From positions 1-64,000 of the forward strand of contig CAWIHF010000022.1 of NCBI GenBank assembly GCA_963835885.1: a stretch of DNA of 64,000 nucleotides, read 5' to 3'. Source of the DNA: Roseiarcus sp963835885. Lineage in GTDB: Bacteria > Pseudomonadota > Alphaproteobacteria > Rhizobiales > Beijerinckiaceae. A model generated the notes under the pieces. That model was not told the DNA's origin. It saw only the letters and a program-made list of their open reading frames with translations, and did no database searches. Positions 53,546-63,555 of the stretch are shown here, one piece after another (within the stretch, counting starts at the first letter, position 1; each line of letters begins with the position of its first letter). Made by a program: the position numbers and the translations under genes.

Positions 53546-55214
53546 CTACCCGTATTTGCGGACGAACTCCCCCGCGAGCGCCTTGTCGATCAGCGCGCGG
53601 CTTTCGTCGAGACCGTAGAGCGCGATGAAGGAGCCCAGACGCGGGCCTCGCTCTTCGCCGAGGAGGATCGCGTAGGCCATACTGAAGAAATCGTTCGAAA
53701 CCCCGGGGCGATCGGGCGTCGCGCCCTTCGCCCGAAGGTCCTGGTAGCGCGGGATCGGCCGCGCAACGTCGTAGAGGGCATGCTGGATTTCGTCCGCCTT
53801 AGCGTTGGCCGGCATTTTGGCGAGTTCTAGCAGACACCTCAAGGAGCACTTCGCGCTCCAACTCGTCCGCTTCCCGGTACCGCTTCTTCGGCGCGACGAA
53901 ATCGCGGAAATAGGCGACGGCGTATCGAACGAGGCTGTCGAGGCGGGGATGGTTCTCCGGCGACGCCGATGGGGCGTAGCGTCGCAAAAATCCCCATAGC
54001 ACCGCCGGGTTGTCGCTGTTCGACACCGCCGCCAGATTAAGCAGCATCGCAAAGGAGACACTGACCTGGGTCTCTCCGTCGCGGACGAGGGCTTCTGGCG
54101 CCGGCGGGGCGCCGGAGTGAATATGCCAGACGGGATTGCCGAGACGCTCTTTCCATTCCTGCCGCGGGTAAGCCTCCAGGAATCCGAGATAATCGTCGAC
54201 CGTGCGGGGAATGATGTCGAAATAGAGCCGCTTCGCGGCGGTAGGCTTCTGGAACATGAAAAGCGAAAGGCTTTCCGGGCCGGCGTAGGTCAGCCATTGC
54301 TCAATCGTCAGTCCGTTGCCCCTTGACTTGGATATCTTTTGGCCGTTTTCGTCCAGGAACAGCTCGTAGTTGAACCCGGCCGGCGGGTCCGCCCCGAGCA
54401 CGCGCGCGATTCGCGACGACAGTTTGACGGAATCGATCAGATCCTTGCCCGCCATTTCGTAATCGACGCCAAGCGCATACCACCGCATCGCCCAGTCGGG
54501 CTTCCATTGCAGCTTGCAATGTCCGCCGGTCACCGGCGTTTCGAACACCTCGCCGCTTTCGGGATCCCGCCACCGTATGGTTCCCGCTTTCGGGTCATGG
54601 CCGAGAACCGCCGCCTGCATCACAATGCCGGTGCGCGGGTGAATCGGAAGGAACGGCGAATAGGTCGCGGCCCGCTCTTCCCTCAGCGAAGGCAGCATAA
54701 TCGCCTGCACTTCATCGAATCGTTCGAGCATGTGCATAAGGGCGGCGTCGAATCGGCCGGACGTATATGCCTCAGTCGAGGACATGAATTCGTATTCGAA
54801 GCCGAACGCATCGAGAAAGCGGCGCAGGCGCGCATTGTTGTGCGCGGCGAAGCTGTCATGTTCGCCGAAAGGGTCAGGAACCCGGGTCAACGGCTTGCCG
54901 AGATGGCGCTCGATGATGTCGCGGTTCGGAATGTTGTCGGGGGTCTTGCGCAAGCCGTCCATGTCGTCGGAGAAGGCGATCAGCCGGGTCTTGACCGCGT
55001 CGCCTGTCAGGACCCGGAAGGCGTTGCGCACCATGGTCGTGCGCGCCACCTCGCCGAAGGTGCCGATATGGGGCAGGCCCGATGGTCCGTAGCCCGTCTC
55101 GAAGACGGCTTCGGACTTTTTCGTGCGCTCCAGCCGCTCGATCAGCTTCCGCGCTTCTTCGAATGGCCACGCCTTCGACAGGGCTGCGGCTTCGCGCAGG
55201 GTCGGCAACGACAT
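53546..55214 (-). pseudogene. lysS: class I lysyl-tRNA synthetase, one frameshift
   Basis: The main frame (55214 to about 53826) covers the catalytic core: FETGYGPSGLPHIGTFGEVA (HIGH-type motif), AFSDDMDGLRKTPDNIPN, TGGHCKLQWKPDWAMRWYA, ENGQKISKSRGNGLTIEQ (KMSKS-type) and the anticodon-binding helices to EREVLLEVSAR. The last 90-odd residues (LAKMPANAKADEIQHALYDV to EFVRKYG) lie in another frame. One extra base in GAGTTCTAG (53822-53830) causes this. Full length about 555 aa. As no other lysyl-tRNA synthetase is in view and the enzyme is essential, a sequence error is quite possible. Confidence 0.88.
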
Positions 55215-55361
55215 TTAGGTCCTGTCTCTCGGGACGTCCTGCCTCGCGCACCCGCTGGCCGGAAGGCGCGCACCCTAGAGCCCTCAAATTGCAAGTCAAT
55301 CGACTTATCGAAGAGATCGCGTTGTCGGCGGCGCTTCGAACCGCTCCTCAACGCAAGACCG

Positions 55362-56325
55362 TTACGGACCTAACTCGTCCGCCTCGCTGAGCCGGCGACC
55401 AAAGTCGGGCGCTGCCGTCTCCTGCCCCTGAGCGACGATGCCAAGCCGGATGGATCGAGTGCGCGTGAACAATGCGAACAAGCCGTCGCCATCCTCACGG
55501 CGGATCATACGCTGCAATGCGGTCAAATCCTCGTTGAATCGACCGAGCATCTCCAGCACAGCGTCTTTGTTGTGAAGGAACACATCTCGCCACATCGTTG
55601 GATCGGACGCCGCGATCCGAGTGAAGTCCCGAAAGCCCCCGGCGGAAAACTTGATGACCTCGGAGCGGGTAACTTCCTCGAGGTCGGCGGCGGTGCCTAC
55701 GATATTGTAGGCGATCAAATGCGGCACATGGCTCGTGATCGCCAGCACGAGGTCATGGTGACCCGCGCTCATGATCTCGACGTTCGAACCAAGCGCCTCC
55801 CAAAAGGCGCGAACTCTCTCCAACGCGACCGGATCAGCGCCTTCAGGCGGCGTCAGAATGCACCAGCGATTGACAAAAAGAGAGGCGAATCCAGCGTCGG
55901 GACCAGACTGTTCGGTCCCCGCCACCGGATGAGCGGGAATGAAATGCGCATTTGGCGGCAGAATGGGCGCCAGGGTCGAAATCACCGCCCCTTTGACCGA
56001 GCCGACGTCGGATACGATTGCGCCGGGCCGCAACGCCGAGGCGATCGCGCGGCCGATGCTTTCATTGGCTCCCACCGGCGCGCAGAGAATCACACAATCG
56101 GCGTTCCGGACTGCGCTCGTCAAATCGCTCGTCGAACTCGTCGCCCAGCGCCAACGCGCGAGCGCGCGCCAACACGTCCTTCGACTGATCGGCGATCACG
56201 ATCCGATCTGCCGCCCTACGCCAGCGCGCCGCGCGCGCCACCGACGAACCGATGAGCCCTACGCCGACGATCGCCAACACTTCGAATATCGGCTTGTCCA
56301 GCGGCGGCCCGAGACGGTCAATCAC
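55362..56325 (-). pseudogene. tyrC: prephenate/arogenate dehydrogenase, one frameshift
   Basis: The N-terminal Rossmann part (56325 to about 56115; LAIVGVGLIGSSVARAARWR, RALALGDEFDERFDE) and the rest (about 56120-55362; VRNADCVILCAPVGANESIG, VSDVGSVKGAVISTLAPILP, HFIPAHPVAGTEQSGPDAGF, ITSHVPHLIAYNIV, SGGFRDFTRIAASDPTMWRD-like FRDFTRIAAS) are in different frames. One extra base in GACGAGCGCAGTCCGG (about 56109-56124) is the cause. Full length about 320 aa. Start GTG 56325 overlaps the hisC stop. It converts prephenate towards tyrosine. Possibly a base-call error. Confidence 0.87.
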
Positions 56326-57433
56326 GTTCGGTCCGCATAAACTCGGCCAATGCGCCGACGACGCCCCGGTTGGCCTCTTCGTTCCCAACGGTCAGACGCA
56401 AACAGTTGGGCAATTTATAGGCTCCCATAGCACGCAGAATATATCCGCGCGCGCACAAGAAAGCGTCCGCGCTCGCCGCCGTTGGTCCGATGTCGTCGCT
56501 GAAGCCCAGAAGAAGAAAGTTCGCCACACTGGGGGTCACCTCGATCCCGAAGGCGGAAATCGAATTGGCCAGCCACGGCAGCCACCGTTCGTTATGCTCG
56601 ATTGCCGCTTCGATATGCTGTGTGTCCGCGAGGCTCGCGACGCCCGCGGCGATCGCCGGGCCATTGAGATTGAACGGCCCCCGGACGCGGTTGACCACGT
56701 CAACCACATGCCGCGGACCGAAAGCCCAGCCAATGCGCAAATTCGCCAACCCATGGATCTTCGAGAATGTACGCGTCACAACGACATTTTCACTGCCCGC
56801 GGCAAGGTCAATTCCGGCTGCGTAGTCGTTACGCGTAACGTATTCGGCATATGCGGCATCGATCACCAACAGACAGTCCGGCGGTAGGCCGGCATGCAAC
56901 CGCTTTATCTCGGAATACGGGAGATACGTCCCGGTCGGATTGTTTGGATTGGCGACAAAGACGATCTTGGTTCGGTCGCTGGCATTCGCGAGCAAGGCAT
57001 CAACATTAGCGGTCTTGTTGGTCTCCTTGGCGGCGACTGGAATGCCGCCCGCCGCCCGAATGCAGATGGGGTACTCGAGAAATCCGTATTCGCTGTAGAG
57101 TCCCTCGTCGCCCGGCCGCAAATAGGCGTGCGCCAGAAGCGCCAGCAACTCGTCCGATCCGTTGCCGCAAAGAATAAGGGCCGGCTCGAGCCCGAATCGG
57201 CGCCCGATCGCCTCTCGCAGAGCTGTAGCAGAACCGTCCGGATACAACGCCAATCCGCTCGCGCTCGCACGGAAGGCCTCGATCGCCGTTGGCGATGGGC
57301 CAAGCGGCGATTCATTCGACGAGAGCTTGTGCATCTTGGCGATGCCCGTGACCGAACTCCTGCCGGGCACATAAGCCTCGATCGTCAGAATCTCGGATCG
57401 AGGCTTCGGACGGAGAATTGTCGTTGCATTCAT
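56318..57433 (-). CDS. hisC: histidinol-phosphate aminotransferase
   Basis: 371 aa from ATG 57433, which overlaps the chorismate-mutase stop (ATGA). Fold-type I PLP enzyme: KLSSNESPLGPSPTAIEAFR, ILCGNGSDELLALLAHAYLR, VFVANPNNPTGTYLPYSEIK, LLVIDAAYAEYV (PLP Asp/Tyr), VVTRTFSKIHGLANLRIGWA (Schiff-base Lys, phosphate-site Arg) and NCLRLTVGNEEANRGVVGAL. In this setting it can transaminate histidinol phosphate and aromatic keto acids. Middle gene of the chorismate mutase-hisC-tyrC operon. Confidence 0.93.
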   Translation of the reverse strand: MNATTILRPKPRSEILTIEAYVPGRSSVTGIAKMHKLSSNESPLGPSPTAIEAFRASASGLALYPDGSATALREAIGRRFGLEPALILCGNGSDELLALLAHAYLRPGDEGLYSEYGFLEYPICIRAAGGIPVAAKETNKTANVDALLANASDRTKIVFVANPNNPTGTYLPYSEIKRLHAGLPPDCLLVIDAAYAEYVTRNDYAAGIDLAAGSENVVVTRTFSKIHGLANLRIGWAFGPRHVVDVVNRVRGPFNLNGPAIAAGVASLADTQHIEAAIEHNERWLPWLANSISAFGIEVTPSVANFLLLGFSDDIGPTAASADAFLCARGYILRAMGAYKLPNCLRLTVGNEEANRGVVGALAEFMRTERD

Positions 57434-58287
57434 GGGCGTAAGCTCCAAGAGCCGCGCGCCACGGCGGCGTCGAAACGTCTGGCGTGAGCCCCAACCTCGA
57501 CGCTCCGTACGTCAGAACCGCCGGCCGACCGCAATGTCGCGCTGACCGCACCCGGAAGAACCGTCTCAGGCCGCGCGACCAACAATGCTAGGCCGACCGC
57601 AGCCGCGGCAGAGCCGATTACGTCTGCCCCGATGGTCTGCAAGGCCACAGGGAAATCGGACCGCCAGCGGTCAAGCGTTACGGACTCCAGAACAACGTCC
57701 CGCGCGCCTCCCTCGGCCAAAGGATTCGACACGACAAAGACCGGCATGCCGGCGGGATGATCCGGCCTCTCCACGAATGGCAGACGAGCGATCACTTTAG
57801 GCGCCTCGGGCGGGGCAAGCGCAGTCCACCACGCGTCAGCCCCCGGACCGCGGTCCAAACTGAACATCCCGAGATCGCCGGCAGAGCAGGCGACCGCCCC
57901 GATGACTTCGCCGACACTTTTGTGCAGCACGCACGGAACGGTGAAGCCGAAATGAAACCGCACCGAATCGCGCATCGCCGCATCGTCATGCGACATGTCG
58001 ACGTGCACACGGTAGGGCGCCTGCACATAAGTGAAAGTCGAAATGATGGTTCGCCAGATGGCCTCCACCGTGTCAAACGGCAGCCGCCCGCGGTGGCGTT
58101 CGGCGATCGCCCGCATCATCGAAGCCTCGCGCGCCGGCCGGAATGCGGAGCCCCCTCCTTGCCGCGACTTGATTTCGATGAGGCGGTCAATGACGGTTCC
58201 TCGTTCGATCAACAGATCGTGCATGGCTTTGTCGATCTCGTCGATCTGGACGCGCAAATCAGCCAGCGTGGATTTCGCCGAATTCAA
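57430..58287 (-). CDS. pheA: chorismate mutase (AroQ domain) with C-terminal extension
   Basis: 285 aa. Residues about 8-95 form an AroQ-type chorismate mutase: LADLRVQIDEIDKAMHDLLI, ERGTVIDRLIEIKSRQGGGS, FRPAREASMMRAIAERHRGR and AIWRTIISTFTYVQ. The remaining 190 residues (SHDDAAMRDSVRFHFGFTVP, VGEVIGAVACSAGDLGMFSL and others) are a Rhizobiales-type extension without a recognisable prephenate dehydratase motif. It converts chorismate to prephenate and heads the operon with hisC and tyrC. The symbol is tentative. Confidence 0.82.
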   Translation of the reverse strand: MNSAKSTLADLRVQIDEIDKAMHDLLIERGTVIDRLIEIKSRQGGGSAFRPAREASMMRAIAERHRGRLPFDTVEAIWRTIISTFTYVQAPYRVHVDMSHDDAAMRDSVRFHFGFTVPCVLHKSVGEVIGAVACSAGDLGMFSLDRGPGADAWWTALAPPEAPKVIARLPFVERPDHPAGMPVFVVSNPLAEGGARDVVLESVTLDRWRSDFPVALQTIGADVIGSAAAAVGLALLVARPETVLPGAVSATLRSAGGSDVRSVEVGAHARRFDAAVARGSWSLRP

Positions 58288-58340
58288 CCACCTCGAGACC
58301 CCGCCCTTTTCTCGGCTTTCTCGCCGTCCCCAAATCTGGC

Positions 58341-59606
58341 TCAGGTATTCATAGATTCGAAGAAGTTGGCGTTCGACTTTGTTTCGCGCAATTTACCGAG
58401 GAGAAACTCGATTGCATCGACCGTTCCCATCGGATTGAGAATGCGGCGCAAGACGTACATTTTTTTGAGGATGTCGGGAGGCACGAGGAGTTCCTCCTTC
58501 CGCGTCCCCGAACGCGTTATGTCCATCGACGGGAAGGTCCGCTTGTCCGCGACTTTCCGGTCGAGGATGATTTCCGAATTGCCGGTTCCTTTGAACTCTT
58601 CGAAAATGACTTCATCCATTCGAGACCCGGTATCGATCAATGCCGTGGCGATGATCGTCAGCGAACCGCCCTCTTCGATATTCCTGGCAGCGCCGAAGAA
58701 TCGTTTCGGCCGCTGCAGGGCATTGGCGTCGACACCGCCCGTAAGCACCTTGCCCGACGACGGCACGACAGTGTTGTACGCGCGGCCCAATCGCGTGATC
58801 GAGTCCAAAAGAATAAGCACGTCCCGCCCATGCTCGACCAGTCGCTTGGCTTTTTCGATGACCATCTCCGCGACCTGAACGTGCCGAACGGCCGGTTCAT
58901 CAAAAGTCGAGGAGACGACCTCTCCTTTTACCGAACGTTGCATGTCGGTCACTTCTTCCGGCCGTTCATCAATCAGCAAGACGATCAAGTAACATTCCGG
59001 ATGATTGGCCGTAACGGACTGGGCGATATTCTGCAGAAGCACGGTTTTTCCGGTGCGCGGAGGCGCCACGATGAGCGCACGCTGGCCCTTGCCAATCGGC
59101 GCAACGATGTCGATGACCCGCGACGACAAGTCCTTGCGCGTGGGGTCCTCGACCTCAAGTCGAAGGCGTTCGTTCGGATAGAGCGGCGTCAGGTTGTCGA
59201 AATGCACCTTGTGACGCGTCTTCTCCGGGTCCTCGAAGTTGATTGCATTGCATTTCAGCAGCGCGAAATACCGTTCGCCTTCCTTGGGGCTGCGAATCAC
59301 GCCCTCGACGGTGTCGCCTGTGCGAAGTCCCAGACGCCAAATCTGCGACGGTGAAACATAGATATCATCAGGACCTGGAAGGTAATTCGCGTCGGCCGAG
59401 CGAAGAAAGGCAAAACCGTCTTGCAGAATTTCAACGACACCTTCGCCGATGATTTGAACTTCTACACTTGCTAATTGCTTGAGAATGGCAAACATTAACT
59501 CTTGTTTGCGCATAGTAGAAGCATTTTCAACGTCGTTTTCTTCGGCGAAGGCCAAGAGCTCCGTTGGAGACTTCTGCTTCAAGACTTTGAGTTTCATTTC
59601 CCTCAT
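58341..59606 (-). CDS. rho: transcription termination factor Rho
   Basis: 421 aa from ATG 59606 (MREMKLKVLKQKSPTELLAF), the standard alphaproteobacterial start; the frame is open upstream. N-terminal helical and cold-shock RNA-binding domains (ENASTMRKQELMFAILKQLA, DGFAFLRSADANYLPGPDDI). RecA-like ATPase with PIGKGQRALIVAPPRTGKT (P-loop), LIVLLIDERPEEVTDMQRSV, HGRDVLILLDSITRLGRAYN, and the Q/R loops ALIDTGSRMDEVIFEEFKGT and RTFPSMDITRSGTRKEELL. Hexameric RNA helicase for Rho-dependent termination. Intact and complete. The IS element starting near 59848 lies upstream of its promoter region. Confidence 0.96.
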   Translation of the reverse strand: MREMKLKVLKQKSPTELLAFAEENDVENASTMRKQELMFAILKQLASVEVQIIGEGVVEILQDGFAFLRSADANYLPGPDDIYVSPSQIWRLGLRTGDTVEGVIRSPKEGERYFALLKCNAINFEDPEKTRHKVHFDNLTPLYPNERLRLEVEDPTRKDLSSRVIDIVAPIGKGQRALIVAPPRTGKTVLLQNIAQSVTANHPECYLIVLLIDERPEEVTDMQRSVKGEVVSSTFDEPAVRHVQVAEMVIEKAKRLVEHGRDVLILLDSITRLGRAYNTVVPSSGKVLTGGVDANALQRPKRFFGAARNIEEGGSLTIIATALIDTGSRMDEVIFEEFKGTGNSEIILDRKVADKRTFPSMDITRSGTRKEELLVPPDILKKMYVLRRILNPMGTVDAIEFLLGKLRETKSNANFFESMNT

Positions 59607-59847
59607 TGGGGGACCTTTAGCTCCGACTTTCGGCTCGCAGAGCCTCAGGTCATCAAACCGAGTGGAAAAGGCCGCGCGCTCAGATGGCAACACCGGGCCA
59701 CTTTAATTTGTCTGAGGCCGGCTGGATCGGGCGATCCAATGCCACAAGACACGCGCGCTGACGGGTGAAAGCCTCTCATAATCGCGTTCGCTTCAATTTT
59801 CAACGGGCTTTTGCTGACCTGCGCCAAACCCGCGATATCGTAAGCTG

Positions 59848-61642
59848 CCGCGCGACAATCAGGATGAGAATCCGCATTGCCTCGCCGGAAATGTTCCTGA
59901 ATGCTGAGCCGTTGCCTCACGTAGATTGCTCCCGTGCGAGCACAAGGAACGAGGCAACGATGGGGCGGCTGAGCATGGCGACGCGGAAAGAACTGACGGC
60001 GGTGGCGGCGGCGCGCTACCAGAGCTCCGACCACCCAGAGAAGACGCGGATATTAGACGAGTTCGTCGACATAACCGGATATCACCGCAAGCATGCGATG
60101 CGGCTTCTACGGGGCGATGTTGGAGTGCAGATTGGCCGGCGGAAGCGCCGTCGGATCTATGATGAGGCGGAGCGGAACGCACTCGTGTTGCTTTGGGAGG
60201 CGTCGGACCGGGTTTGCGGCAAGCGGCTGAAAGCGTTGATGCCGGTGCTGATCGAGGCGATGGAACGGCATGGCCACCTCGAGCTCGCCGTTGATATCCG
60301 CGCCAAATTGCTCGGGATGAGCGCGGCGACGATCGACCGGGCGCTGGCGCGGATACGTGAAGGCTTGGGTCGCCGTCGACGGCGGCCCGCGGCGTACGCA
60401 TTGCGAAGCAGTATTCCGATACGGACGTCGGCGGACTGGGGCGATCCATCGCCGGGGTTTGTCGAGGCGGACCTCGTGGCCCACAGCGGCCCCTCGACGC
60501 GCGGCAGCTTCATCCAGACCTTGGTGCTCACCGATGTCGCAACAGGCTGGACGGAATGCGCCCCACTGATCGTGCGCGAGCAGACGCTGCTGAGCACGGT
60601 CCTGACAGAGCTACGCAAACAATTGCCATTCGCGCTGCTCGGCTTCGACACGGACAACGACACCGTCTTCATGAACGAGACGCTGAAGGCCTACTGTGAC
60701 GCGGCCAACATCGCCTTCACGCGTTGCCGGCCCTACCGCAAGAACGACCAGGCGTTTGTCGAGCAGAAGAATGGCGCCGTCGTGCGCAGAATGGTCGGCT
60801 ATCGTCGGTTCGAGGGACTGGAGGCGGCAACGCTGCTGGCCGAACTTTACCGCTCGGCGCGGTTGTTCGTGAACTTCTTCCAGCCGTCGTTCAAGCTGAT
60901 TGCGAAGCGGCGCGAAGGCGCGCGCGTACGCAAGACCTATAGTTCGCCGATGACGCCTCATCAGCGGTTAGCCGCTGACGCGCGCACGCCTGATGAAGTA
61001 CGCGTCCGCCTTCAGGAAATCTACGCCGGCCTCGACCCCGTCGTGTTGTTGCGTGACATCCGCGCGACGCAAGAACGCCTCGCCGCGCTCGCGGATGTGC
61101 AGCCTGTCGGGCAGGCAATCGCGGCAGGGCAACCCATCGAACTTTTCTTGGCGAGTCTGCGCACGGCGTGGAAGGACGGCGCCATGCGGCCGACGGACCG
61201 GCCGATCGTCAAAGCAAAAAGGGGCCGTCGTCGTCCGGACCCGCTCCTTCAGGCGACGCCGGATCTACGGAGATGGTTCGAAGCCGAGCCGTGGCGGACC
61301 GGCAGCGAACTCCTCTCGCGGTTGCAGATGGAATACCCAGGCTCCTACCCCAACACGCTGCTGCGAACTCTTCAGCGCCGTCTCAAGGTGGCGAGGCGAA
61401 CAGGCAAACGCATTGCTGTTCGGGTCCTTGGGAAGGACGCAGAATATCTCAGAGGCCGCAAGGCCCCATTGATGCGCTCGGCGCTCGCGGAGGAGGCCGG
61501 GCGCTGCGAAACCCCGACCATCTTCGCGCCCGGCCTCCTCCGCGCCCGAAGGGCGGGAGCAAAATGAATGAGGCAACCATCAGCCCGACGGGGAGCATCG
61601 CTACGTGCGGCAATACGCGTTCTCACCCAGATTGTCGCGCCA
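59848..61642 (+). mobile_element. insertion sequence with rve-type transposase
   Basis: The ends share the inverted repeat GCGCGACAATCAGGATGAGA (from about 59849) and the inverse of GCGCGACAATCTGGGTGAGA (to about 61640); similarity continues about 10 bases further inward. The single gene inside fills the element. No clean target duplication could be read. It lies between rho and the sugar transporter genes. Confidence 0.8.
59960..61567 (+). CDS. DDE integrase-core (rve) transposase
   Basis: 535 aa from ATG 59960 (MGRLSMATRKELTAVAAARY). HTH N-terminus with ITGYHRKHAMRLLRG. The rve catalytic core is PGFVEADLVAHSGPSTRGSF (first Asp), LLGFDTDNDTVFMNETLKAY (second Asp) and CRPYRKNDQAFVEQKNGAVV (Glu). 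The C-terminus (after 330) is helical and basic with RRWFEAEPWRTGSELLSRLQ. Related to the ISNCY/IS481-like integrase-type transposases; the exact family is uncertain. Intact. Confidence 0.85.
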   Translation: MGRLSMATRKELTAVAAARYQSSDHPEKTRILDEFVDITGYHRKHAMRLLRGDVGVQIGRRKRRRIYDEAERNALVLLWEASDRVCGKRLKALMPVLIEAMERHGHLELAVDIRAKLLGMSAATIDRALARIREGLGRRRRRPAAYALRSSIPIRTSADWGDPSPGFVEADLVAHSGPSTRGSFIQTLVLTDVATGWTECAPLIVREQTLLSTVLTELRKQLPFALLGFDTDNDTVFMNETLKAYCDAANIAFTRCRPYRKNDQAFVEQKNGAVVRRMVGYRRFEGLEAATLLAELYRSARLFVNFFQPSFKLIAKRREGARVRKTYSSPMTPHQRLAADARTPDEVRVRLQEIYAGLDPVVLLRDIRATQERLAALADVQPVGQAIAAGQPIELFLASLRTAWKDGAMRPTDRPIVKAKRGRRRPDPLLQATPDLRRWFEAEPWRTGSELLSRLQMEYPGSYPNTLLRTLQRRLKVARRTGKRIAVRVLGKDAEYLRGRKAPLMRSALAEEAGRCETPTIFAPGLLRARRAGAK

Positions 61643-61740
61643 TAGTAAGCAGTGTCCCCAGTCCCTTCCCGCGGGCAGACTGGGACAAGGCGCGCTTGGG
61701 CCGCGGGGCAATCGGGCGAAGCGAAGATTCAGACGGTTGG

Positions 61741-61880
61741 GCGCACTCCCGCCCCCCTTGCGGGGGCGGGCAGGGGTGGGGGGTCGCGCTGCGCTCTCCG
61801 CGGAGGGCGTCGATGAACAGCTTCCGAGGTCTGGCGCGACCCCCCTCCTTAATCCTCCCCCGCAGGGGGGAGGAGATCGC
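61741..61880. repeat. REP-like GC-rich palindromic cluster
   Basis: Three hairpins are packed together: CCCGCCCCCC-TTG-CGGGGGCGGG (about 61748-61770), a 12-bp inverted pair GGGGGGTCGCGC (61778-61789) / GCGCGACCCCCC (61834-61845), and CCTCCCCC-GCAG-GGGGGAGG (about 61854-61873). This is the form of extragenic palindromic elements common in alphaproteobacteria. No gene between 61643 and 62125. Confidence 0.7.
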
Positions 61881-61917
61881 CTTCGCCCGATCGCCCTCGC
61901 TTGGGCCGGAAAGCGTC

Positions 61918-61945
61918 TTGACAGCTCCCAAGTTTAGTGCACTAA
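61918..61945 (+). promoter_or_regulatory. promoter with ROK-type operator for the sugar ABC transporter
   Basis: TTGACA (-35) at 61918-61923 is followed by the perfect palindrome TTAGTGCACTAA (61934-61945), which would overlap the -10 position. The pattern TTAGT..ACTAA is that of ROK-family (XylR/NagC-type) repressor sites. A further ACTAAA half-site lies near 61964. It lies 180 bp upstream of the substrate-binding-protein gene. Prediction only. Confidence 0.45.
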
Positions 61946-62125
61946 CTCGGCAATAAACAAAATACTAAACTCAGATCTTCGCCCTTGCGGGGCGGAGACG
62001 AGCGAGGGAGGCGTCTTATGGACCTTCCGCTTCAAGCGAATACGGCCGACCCTTTGGTCGGCGTCGGTTGCTTGAATGCGTCTGCCCACCCTCGAGCGCA
62101 TAAGGTCCACGAGAAGGAGGGAACG

Positions 62126-63469
62126 ATGATCAATTGGCGTAATAGGTCACTTGTAGCGGCGCTCGCCTCGAGCCTGGCCGCCTATCTGTCGGCAGCTCCC
62201 GCCGACGCTCAGGAAAAGTCGCTGACGCTTTGCTGGGCTGCTTGGGATCCGGCCAACGCCCTGGTGGAGCTGAGCAAGGATTTCACAAAGGAAACCGGCA
62301 TCGCGATGAAGTTCGAGTTCGTCCCCTGGACGAGTTACGCCGATCACTTCATCAATCTGCTCAATTCGCACAGCAGCGAGTGCGACGTCATCGTCGGCGA
62401 CAGTCAGTGGATCGGCGGCGCGGCCGAGAATAAGTGGTATGTCAAGCTGAACGATTTCTTCGACAAGAACCACATTTCGATGGACACCTTCGTGCCGGCC
62501 ACCGTTGTGGGCTATTCCGAGTGGCCGAAGAACACGCCGAATTACTGGGCGCTCCCGGCGATGGCCGACGCGGTCGGTTGGACCTATCGCAAGGATTGGT
62601 TCGCGCGACCGGATCTGCGCGCCGAATTCAAGAAGGAATACAACCGCGATTTGGAGCCGCCGAAAACCTGGGACGAACTCCTTCAGGTCTCCAAGTTCTT
62701 CACCGGCAAAGAGATCGACGGCAAGAAGGTGTATGGCTCCTACATTTTCACCGAACGCGGGTCGGAAGGCATCACGATGGGCGCGACGAACGCCATGTAC
62801 AATTATGGCTTCCAGTACGACGATCCGAAGCAGCCTTATCACCTGGAAGGCTTCGTCAACTCCCCCGGCGCGATCAAGGGGCTTGAAGTCTACAAGGAAC
62901 TCTTCAAGTGCTGCCAGCCGCCGGGCCTGACCAACGCCTATATGTCGGAAGGTCTCGACGCCTTCAAGTCGGGCGAGGTGGCGATGCAGATGAACTGGTA
63001 CGCCTTCTTCCCGGGCCTCTACAAGGATCCCAATGTCGGGGGCGACAAGATCGGGTTCTTCGAGAATCCGGCGGGCCCCGCCGGCCAATTCAGCCAACTC
63101 GGCGGCCAGGGCCTGTCGGTCGTCGCCTTCTCTCACGATATCCCCAATTCGCTCGAATACCTGAAGTGGTTTGCGCAGCCTGCGGTGCAGCAGAAGTGGA
63201 CCGCGCTCGGCGGCGCGTCGGCCGCGAAGGCGGTGCTGCTGTCGGACGCCTTCAAGAAGAGCGCGCCCTACGCCCCCTCCTTTGTCGAGACGATGGGCAT
63301 CGTCAAGGACTTCTGGGCAGAGCCACTCTACGTGCCGCTGCTGCTCGACATGCAGAAGCGCCTTCATGACTTCGTGGTAGCGGACAAAGGCACGGCGAAG
63401 CAGGCGCTCGACCTGCTGGTCAAGGATTGGATCAAGGTCTTCCAGCAGGAAGGCAAGAACGCGTCCTGA
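62126..63469 (+). CDS. extracellular sugar-binding protein of ABC transporter (family 1)
   Basis: 447 aa from ATG 62126, preceded by GAAGGAGGG; the frame is open upstream. Signal peptide about 1-28 (SLVAALASSLAAYLSAAPADA). Mature SBP_bac_1 fold: LTLCWAAWDPANALVELSKD, SECDVIVGDSQWIGGAAENK, YWALPAMADAVGWTYRKDWF, AYMSEGLDAFKSGEVAMQMN, GGQGLSVVAFSHDIPNSLEY. It captures a sugar or polyol in the periplasm and delivers it to the permeases encoded next. Controlled by the putative ROK operator upstream. Confidence 0.92.
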   Translation: MINWRNRSLVAALASSLAAYLSAAPADAQEKSLTLCWAAWDPANALVELSKDFTKETGIAMKFEFVPWTSYADHFINLLNSHSSECDVIVGDSQWIGGAAENKWYVKLNDFFDKNHISMDTFVPATVVGYSEWPKNTPNYWALPAMADAVGWTYRKDWFARPDLRAEFKKEYNRDLEPPKTWDELLQVSKFFTGKEIDGKKVYGSYIFTERGSEGITMGATNAMYNYGFQYDDPKQPYHLEGFVNSPGAIKGLEVYKELFKCCQPPGLTNAYMSEGLDAFKSGEVAMQMNWYAFFPGLYKDPNVGGDKIGFFENPAGPAGQFSQLGGQGLSVVAFSHDIPNSLEYLKWFAQPAVQQKWTALGGASAAKAVLLSDAFKKSAPYAPSFVETMGIVKDFWAEPLYVPLLLDMQKRLHDFVVADKGTAKQALDLLVKDWIKVFQQEGKNAS

Positions 63470-63555
63470 TTTTTACGACAAACCGGCGCTCAGGGCGAAG
63501 GCCCCCCCAGCGGCGATCGACGCCGGGGAACTCGCCAACCCCGAGAGAGAGGATC

